This document shows, in pieces, positions 59,305 through 64,000 of a stretch of 64,000 nt of DNA (positions within the stretch are counted from its first letter, which is position 1; the number at the start of each line of letters is the position of its first letter). This DNA is from Betaproteobacteria bacterium (lineage in GTDB: Bacteria; Pseudomonadota; Gammaproteobacteria; Burkholderiales; SG8-41). The position numbers were made by a program, and so were the translations under genes. Under the pieces are notes generated by a model. The model was not told the DNA's origin and ran no database searches. It saw only the letters and a program-made list of their open reading frames with translations. Location of the stretch: the NCBI GenBank assembly GCA_029863175.1, contig JAOTVX010000012.1, positions 1 to 64,000 of the forward strand. The letters are read 5' to 3'.

Positions 59305-60327
59305 ATGACAACGGGACGTCTCCTAGTTTGTCTCAGCCAACTGGCTGTCGCGGCACTGTTCGCCGTCAGCGCCGGCGCGGCCGAGCGCGCAATGACGCTT
59401 AAGATCGCGACCGTCGCGCCGAAGGGATCGATCTACCACCGCGTCCTACAGGATATAGGACAAAAGTGGCGTGACGCCCAGGGCGGCAGGTCGCGATTCA
59501 TTGTCTATACCAACAGCGTACAGGGCCCGGAACCGGAAACGGTGCGTCGCATGCGCGTGGGCCAGTTAAACGCATCCATGGTCAGCATCGTCGGCCTCAG
59601 CCAGATCGACAAAGCCGTCGGGGTGCTGCAGTTCATGCCGCTGATATTCCGAACCTGGGAAGAGGTCGATTACGTGCGCGAAAAGCTCCGCCCGGAACTG
59701 GAAGAGCGTCTGCGCGCGAAGGGTTTCACCGTGCTGTTCTGGGGAGAAGGAGGCTGGGTGCAGTTCTTCTCCAACGAGCCGCGCATGATGCCCGAGGATT
59801 ACAAGTCAGCCAAGATCTTCGCCTGGGCCGGGAACAACGCTCAGGTGGATATCATGAAATCGCTCGGCTATCGCCCGGTCGTGATGGAACTCACCGACAT
59901 CCTGCCATCGTTGCAGACGGGAATGATCGACACGGTCCCGGCTGCGCCGTTGTGGGCCCTGGCCGCCCAATTCGACCGCACTGCGCCCTACATGCTGCGC
60001 ATTAACTGGGTACCGATAGTAGGCGCCGTCATCATGACCACGAAAACCCTGGATGCCATGAGTCCGGCGGCTCGCGCCGCCCTGCTCGCAGCAGGGGAAG
60101 AGGCCGGCGAGAAATTGCGGCAGCATCGCAATAAGCAAGACGAAGACATCGTCCGAGCACTCGAGAGCCGCGGCCTCAAGGTCCTGACACTCACGCCGGA
60201 AGTTGAGCGCGCCTGGCAGGAACTTGCCCGGCGCGCCTGGCCGGGTGTTCGGGGGGGCATGGTACCGGCGGATATGTTCGACAATGTCGGGCTCCTGCTC
60301 GCTGAATTCCGCGGAGAGAAGAAATGA
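59305..60327 (+). CDS. TRAP transporter substrate-binding protein DctP
   Basis: A 340-residue periplasmic protein with signal peptide (LAVAALFAVSAGAAE). Mature sequence: LKIATVAPKGSIYHRVLQDI, VYTNSVQGPEPETVRRMRVG, conserved Arg in KVPLR-like positions MPLIFRTWEEVDYVREKL, and the typical GWVQFFSNEPRMMPEDYKS. It binds a small carboxylate-like solute for the downstream permease. Its stop overlaps the permease start (ATGA). AAGGA precedes ATG. Confidence 0.92.
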   Translation: MTTGRLLVCLSQLAVAALFAVSAGAAERAMTLKIATVAPKGSIYHRVLQDIGQKWRDAQGGRSRFIVYTNSVQGPEPETVRRMRVGQLNASMVSIVGLSQIDKAVGVLQFMPLIFRTWEEVDYVREKLRPELEERLRAKGFTVLFWGEGGWVQFFSNEPRMMPEDYKSAKIFAWAGNNAQVDIMKSLGYRPVVMELTDILPSLQTGMIDTVPAAPLWALAAQFDRTAPYMLRINWVPIVGAVIMTTKTLDAMSPAARAALLAAGEEAGEKLRQHRNKQDEDIVRALESRGLKVLTLTPEVERAWQELARRAWPGVRGGMVPADMFDNVGLLLAEFRGEKK

Positions 60328-62195
60328 GCCTTCCGCTGTCGGCGGCACACCCCACTTCGGAGTGGACGGCGCACGCGAGCGCGGCCGTGAACGCGAACGC
60401 GGCGGCCAAGTGGCTAGCCGCAGCGGAAAATGTCCTCCTGTCGGCGTTCTTCGGGCTCCTCGTCGTACTCCCGCTCGCCGAAATCGCGTTGCGGGCCACG
60501 GTGGGCGTCGGCATCCACGGCGTCGCCTCGCTGGTCCAGAATCTCACTCTGATCGTGGGAATGCTGGGCGCAGTGGTTGCGGCACGGGGAAACCGCTTGC
60601 TCGCGTTTTCCGCTACGGTGCTGCTGCAAGGCCGCTTCGCAACAATCGCACGGATGTACGCGGCCGCGATCGCCGCCACAGCAAGCGCTCTGTTGTGTAT
60701 CGCCAGCGTCCAGTTCGTCGCCGCCGAACGCATCGGTGGCGTCGCCCTTGCTTACGACATCCCGGTTTGGCTCATCCAGTCCTTCCTCCCGATCGGTTTT
60801 GGCGTCATTGGCGCAAGGTTGATCTGGAACGCATCCGAGCAGTTGTCGGGAAGAGCCTGTGCGTTCCTGCTCGCGGTCGCGCTAATTGCGATCGCGTTGT
60901 TCGCGCCGGTCGATCCGGGCTATATGGTCCCGGCCGGACTCGTCGTGCTGATCGTGGGGGCGCTGTTCGGGGCACCGCTGTTCGCCGTCATTGGCGGAGT
61001 CGCGCTGCTGCTGCTGTGGAGCACGGGCGTGCCTCTGGCCTCGGCCGCCGTGGATCACTACGGCCTGACGTCCAACCCCACGTTGCCGGCAATCCCGCTA
61101 TTCACGCTGGCAGGCTACTTTCTCGCCGAGAGCGGTGCGCCGAAGCGCCTGATCGAGGTCTTCGACGCCTTGTTCGGAAGATTTCGTGGGGGCGCGGCAG
61201 TCGTTACCGTGCTGGCCTGCACGTTTTTCACGAGCTTTACCGGCGCGTCCGGCGTGACGATCCTCGCGCTCGGGGGACTCACCATGCCGTTGTTGCTGGC
61301 ATCCGGGTTCGAGCGCCGACCAGCGCTCGGTTTGATTACCGCGGGCGGCCTGCCAGGGGTGCTGCTCTTCCCGGCCCTGCCGCTCATCCTCTACGCGATC
61401 GTCGCCAAGACGAGCATCGAGTCGATGTTCCTGGGCGGCCTGATGCCGATGCTGCTCATGCTGGCGATCACGCTCGCCTGGGGCTTGCGCCAGCACAAGT
61501 CGGCCCCCGGCGTGCAGCAAACGCTGGACCGCAATCGGGTCAGGCGCGCGCTGTGGATCGCAAAATGGGAACTCGCGCTGCCGGCGGTACCCATCTCGAT
61601 GCTGCTGGGAGGTTTGGCAACCCCGGTGGAAGCCGCGGCGGCGACGGCGCTTTATGCGTTCATCACGGCAGCCGTCATTCACCGCGACGTGAGGCCCTAT
61701 CCGGACGTGCCCCGGATCATGTCGGAATGCGGGCTGCTCGTCGGCGGAATCCTGCTGATCCTCGGCGTAGCACTCGCCCTCACTAATTTCCTGGTGGACG
61801 CGCAAGTGCCTGAGCACGCCGTGGAGTGGGTCAAGGAGCGGATCGAGTCTCCTTGGGTCTTCCTCCTTTATCTCAACGTGCTACTGCTTGCCGTCGGCTG
61901 CATCATGGATATTTTCTCGGCCATCGTCGTGATCGCCCCTTTGGTCGTCCCGATCGGCCTTGCTTTCGGCGTGGATCCCGTCCACCTGGGCATTATCTTC
62001 CTGGCGAATCTGGAGCTGGGCTACCTTACGCCGCCCATTGGTATTAACCTGTTTTTCGCCTCGTACCGGTTCGACCGGCCCATGACGGAGGTTTGCCGGT
62101 CGGTCGCGCCGCTTTTTCTGGCGCTATGCGGGGGCATCCTGGCCATCACCTATATACCGTGGCTGAGCACGGGCCTGCTCAAGATGCTGCACTAG
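60324..62195 (+). CDS. TRAP transporter fused small/large permease (DctQM)
   Basis: A 623-residue membrane protein. The first about 190 residues have four helices of a DctQ-type small permease (AENVLLSAFFGLLVVLPLAE), and the rest has 12 helices of DctM, with PLFTLAGYFLAESGAPKRLI, TCFF-like FTSFTGASGVTILALGGLTM, and near the end GCIMDIFSAIVVIAPLVVP and NLELGYLTPPIGINLFFASY. Fusion of Q and M is known in this family. It is the last transporter gene before the activase pair. Confidence 0.93.
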   Translation: MSLPLSAAHPTSEWTAHASAAVNANAAAKWLAAAENVLLSAFFGLLVVLPLAEIALRATVGVGIHGVASLVQNLTLIVGMLGAVVAARGNRLLAFSATVLLQGRFATIARMYAAAIAATASALLCIASVQFVAAERIGGVALAYDIPVWLIQSFLPIGFGVIGARLIWNASEQLSGRACAFLLAVALIAIALFAPVDPGYMVPAGLVVLIVGALFGAPLFAVIGGVALLLLWSTGVPLASAAVDHYGLTSNPTLPAIPLFTLAGYFLAESGAPKRLIEVFDALFGRFRGGAAVVTVLACTFFTSFTGASGVTILALGGLTMPLLLASGFERRPALGLITAGGLPGVLLFPALPLILYAIVAKTSIESMFLGGLMPMLLMLAITLAWGLRQHKSAPGVQQTLDRNRVRRALWIAKWELALPAVPISMLLGGLATPVEAAAATALYAFITAAVIHRDVRPYPDVPRIMSECGLLVGGILLILGVALALTNFLVDAQVPEHAVEWVKERIESPWVFLLYLNVLLLAVGCIMDIFSAIVVIAPLVVPIGLAFGVDPVHLGIIFLANLELGYLTPPIGINLFFASYRFDRPMTEVCRSVAPLFLALCGGILAITYIPWLSTGLLKMLH

Positions 62196-62299
62196 CACAC
62201 TTGGAATGCGTCCATGATACTTACGTGGTTGATGCCGGGCGCAAATCGCATATAAATATGACGTCGGCTTTTCCGTCCTGCGAAACAGGAGCAACAAGA

Positions 62300-63817
62300 A
62301 TGGAAACAGCGAAGCTCGAACCCTACCTGACCTACAAACCTCGAGCATTTACCCGGGCCGAACGGGACCAGGTCACGATCCTGTTCGGCGGCCTGCACTG
62401 GAGGGTCGAACGGTTGATCCAGGGCGCGATGGGTAATCTCGGCTATCGCAGCCAAGTTCTGCCCACCGCGACCAAGGAAGACCTGCTGACGGGACGGGAG
62501 TTGGCCGATATCGGCCAATGCTGCCCGACGAGCTTCACGACCGGTAACCTCGCCAACGTCCTGCGGCAGGAGACACAACGAGCGGGGGCCGAGGAAGTCG
62601 CCAGGAAGTACGTCTACATTACCGCCGGCGCCTGCGGCGCGTGCCGCTTCGGGCAATACCATCAGAGCTACGAGCTTGCCCTGCGTAACGTGGGGCTGGA
62701 CTCGTTCCGGATGTTTCTGCTGGCGCAGAACGGCCTGGAGCAAGGCGCCGCCGAAGGGGGCGGACTCGAGCTCAACCTGCCCTTCACGCTGGGTACCGTC
62801 TGGGCAGTCATGGTGGGCGACCTCATTCAGGACCTGGAATATCAGATACGGCCGTACGAGGTAATTCCGGGAGAAACGGAGCGGGTCGTCAAGGAAAGCA
62901 TCGAGTATCTGCACGGGATGTTCGACAGGTCTCCTGTGAGCGGCATGAAGAAATGGGGCGCCCCCTTCTGGTATCTGAGTACCAACCACTTCGTAAAAGC
63001 CCTGCGCGAAGTTCGCCTCCGATTCGACAGCATCGAGGTAGACCGCCTGCGCGTCAAACCGGTCGTGAAGATCACCGGTGAGTTCTACCTGCAGACGATC
63101 GAAGGCGAGCCCAACTACAACATCCACCGGTGGCTCGAGTCGGAGGGAGCCGAGGTCTACCCGGCCGCCATCACGATCTGGCTCGACTACCTGATGCGGC
63201 ACGCGGGGCAGGACTACGAGGACCACATTGGCATCGACCGGTCCGCCCGCCTGAAACTGGGCGGCATCAAGACGGGACGGGCTTTGCTGCGGTGGATCTA
63301 CAATCGCCTGCGCAAGACGCTCGACGACTTGCCGCACGAGATGCCGGACCAGTATGAGCTTCGCGCGCTTGCCGCCCCCTACTATCACAGCCGCCTGAAC
63401 GGGGGCGAAGGCGACATGCTGATTGGAAAGGCGCTGTGGGCCTATCATCGGAAAAAGGCGCACATGACGTGCGAGCTTTCCCCCTATTCATGCATGCCGA
63501 ACACCATGAGCGTCGGCGCAATGGCGGCGGTCACCGGCAAATACCCCAATCTCCTCTATGCACCCCTCGAAATCAAGGGTGACGCAGAAGTTCACGCGCT
63601 GTCGCGCTGCCAGATGATACTGACCGAAGCAAAACGCCGGGCGCAGCGCGAGTTCGAGGACGCGCTCAATGTCAACGGCATCACGTTGGACCGGGCGCGC
63701 GAGCTGCTCGAAGCCTTTCCCGAGATGAAGCGCGCGACTTATCGGGTGCCGCGCCTCGGGGCAGCCGGAACCGCCGCAAATCTGGTCCACCATCTTGCCG
63801 CGAAGGCGAAGTCATGA
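62300..63817 (+). CDS. 2-hydroxyacyl-CoA dehydratase/activase-associated protein (HgdB/DUF2229-like)
   Basis: A 505-residue protein of the family related to 2-hydroxyacyl-CoA dehydratase B subunits. It carries several conserved cysteine pairs: IGQCCPTSFTTGNL, ITAGACGACRFGQYHQSYEL and MTCELSPYSCMPNTMSVGAM, probably binding iron-sulphur clusters. AGGAG precedes the ATG. It is coupled to the following BadF-type ATPase by ATGA, which in this family drives electron transfer. The acyl-CoA substrate is unknown; the 104-bp gap from the TRAP operon hints that it may process the imported acid. Confidence 0.82.
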   Translation: METAKLEPYLTYKPRAFTRAERDQVTILFGGLHWRVERLIQGAMGNLGYRSQVLPTATKEDLLTGRELADIGQCCPTSFTTGNLANVLRQETQRAGAEEVARKYVYITAGACGACRFGQYHQSYELALRNVGLDSFRMFLLAQNGLEQGAAEGGGLELNLPFTLGTVWAVMVGDLIQDLEYQIRPYEVIPGETERVVKESIEYLHGMFDRSPVSGMKKWGAPFWYLSTNHFVKALREVRLRFDSIEVDRLRVKPVVKITGEFYLQTIEGEPNYNIHRWLESEGAEVYPAAITIWLDYLMRHAGQDYEDHIGIDRSARLKLGGIKTGRALLRWIYNRLRKTLDDLPHEMPDQYELRALAAPYYHSRLNGGEGDMLIGKALWAYHRKKAHMTCELSPYSCMPNTMSVGAMAAVTGKYPNLLYAPLEIKGDAEVHALSRCQMILTEAKRRAQREFEDALNVNGITLDRARELLEAFPEMKRATYRVPRLGAAGTAANLVHHLAAKAKS

Positions 63818-64000
63818 AAACCGTCGGGATGGACGTCGGCTCGACCACCGTCAAGGCGGTGGTCGTGGAAGACGGCAAGCCGCTATGGCGGGACTACCGA
63901 CGGCATAACACGAAGCAGGCCGAGACGGTGCTCGATTTTCTCGAGCGCATGGAAGCCGAGTCGGGTTTCACACCGGGGCAGGACCGCCTGTTTTTCACCG
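63814..64000 (+). CDS. BadF/BadG/BcrA/BcrD-type ATPase activase (partial)
   Basis: Only the first 62 codons are in the window. TVGMDVGSTTVKAVVVEDGK is the phosphate-1 motif of the acetate/sugar kinase-Hsp70-actin fold used by dehydratase activases. It overlaps the previous stop (ATGA). The protein would use ATP and an iron-sulphur cluster to feed electrons to the partner dehydratase-like protein. Confidence 0.85.
   Translation, partial: MKTVGMDVGSTTVKAVVVEDGKPLWRDYRRHNTKQAETVLDFLERMEAESGFTPGQDRLFFT

Overview
The window is GC-rich, densely coded chromosomal DNA that most resembles a betaproteobacterium of the Burkholderiales type. The clues are a tripartite tricarboxylate transporter (TctABC), a LysR regulator, a FIST protein, a DUF599 protein, a TRAP transporter with a TatT lipoprotein, and many FAH, SDR, DapA-like and LeuC/D-like catabolic genes. 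This assignment is inferred from gene content only. No rRNA, tRNA or CRISPR array was seen.

Layout. 1-1.6 kb: an AT-richer VIT-family gene that looks like an integron cassette, joined to a DUF924 gene. 2.1-6.3 kb (minus strand): an ornithine-cyclodeaminase-like remnant, DUF599, FIST, GST and LysR. 6.7-10.2 kb: a large P-type cation ATPase fused to a universal-stress domain. 10.5-14.6 kb: enoyl-CoA hydratase, DUF2189 and HtpG. 14.9-22.8 kb: five tandem paralogous methyltransferases, each with its own signal peptide, ending in an APC permease, with a membrane-anchored spermidine-synthase-like gene divergent from them. 22.8-25.3 kb: MBL hydrolase, small exported protein, DapA-like lyase. 25.5-34.6 kb (all minus strand): two predicted selenoprotein genes (a thioredoxin-fused protein with an in-frame UGA, then a UGSC-motif protein with an in-frame UGA), two FAH-family enzymes, TctC-TctB-TctA and an MFS carrier; this reads as one catabolic and uptake block. 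34.8-40.5 kb: TPR/glycosyltransferase-like, NIPSNAP, aldo/keto reductase, lipoprotein, aminotransferase. 40.4-42.4 kb: truncated genes and cassette-like genes with attC-like sites. 42.6-53.2 kb: metabolic and unknown genes. 53.3-54.8 kb: an IS701-like insertion sequence. 54.8-58.1 kb: an LRR lipoprotein, CPBP protease and radical SAM cluster. 58.3-64 kb: a TatT-DctP-DctQM TRAP system followed by a 2-hydroxyacyl-CoA dehydratase-like protein and its BadF-type ATPase activase, cut by the window end.

The most notable signals are: (a) two in-frame UGA codons with SECIS-like hairpins in adjacent genes of one operon; (b) five tandem exported methyltransferases; (c) a striking set of intergenic repeats built from 8-12 base units, often arranged as long inverted pairs, that fill most gaps and sometimes run into gene ends; (d) two copies of a roughly 206-bp element bounded by hairpins that abuts or supplies stop codons of neighbouring genes.
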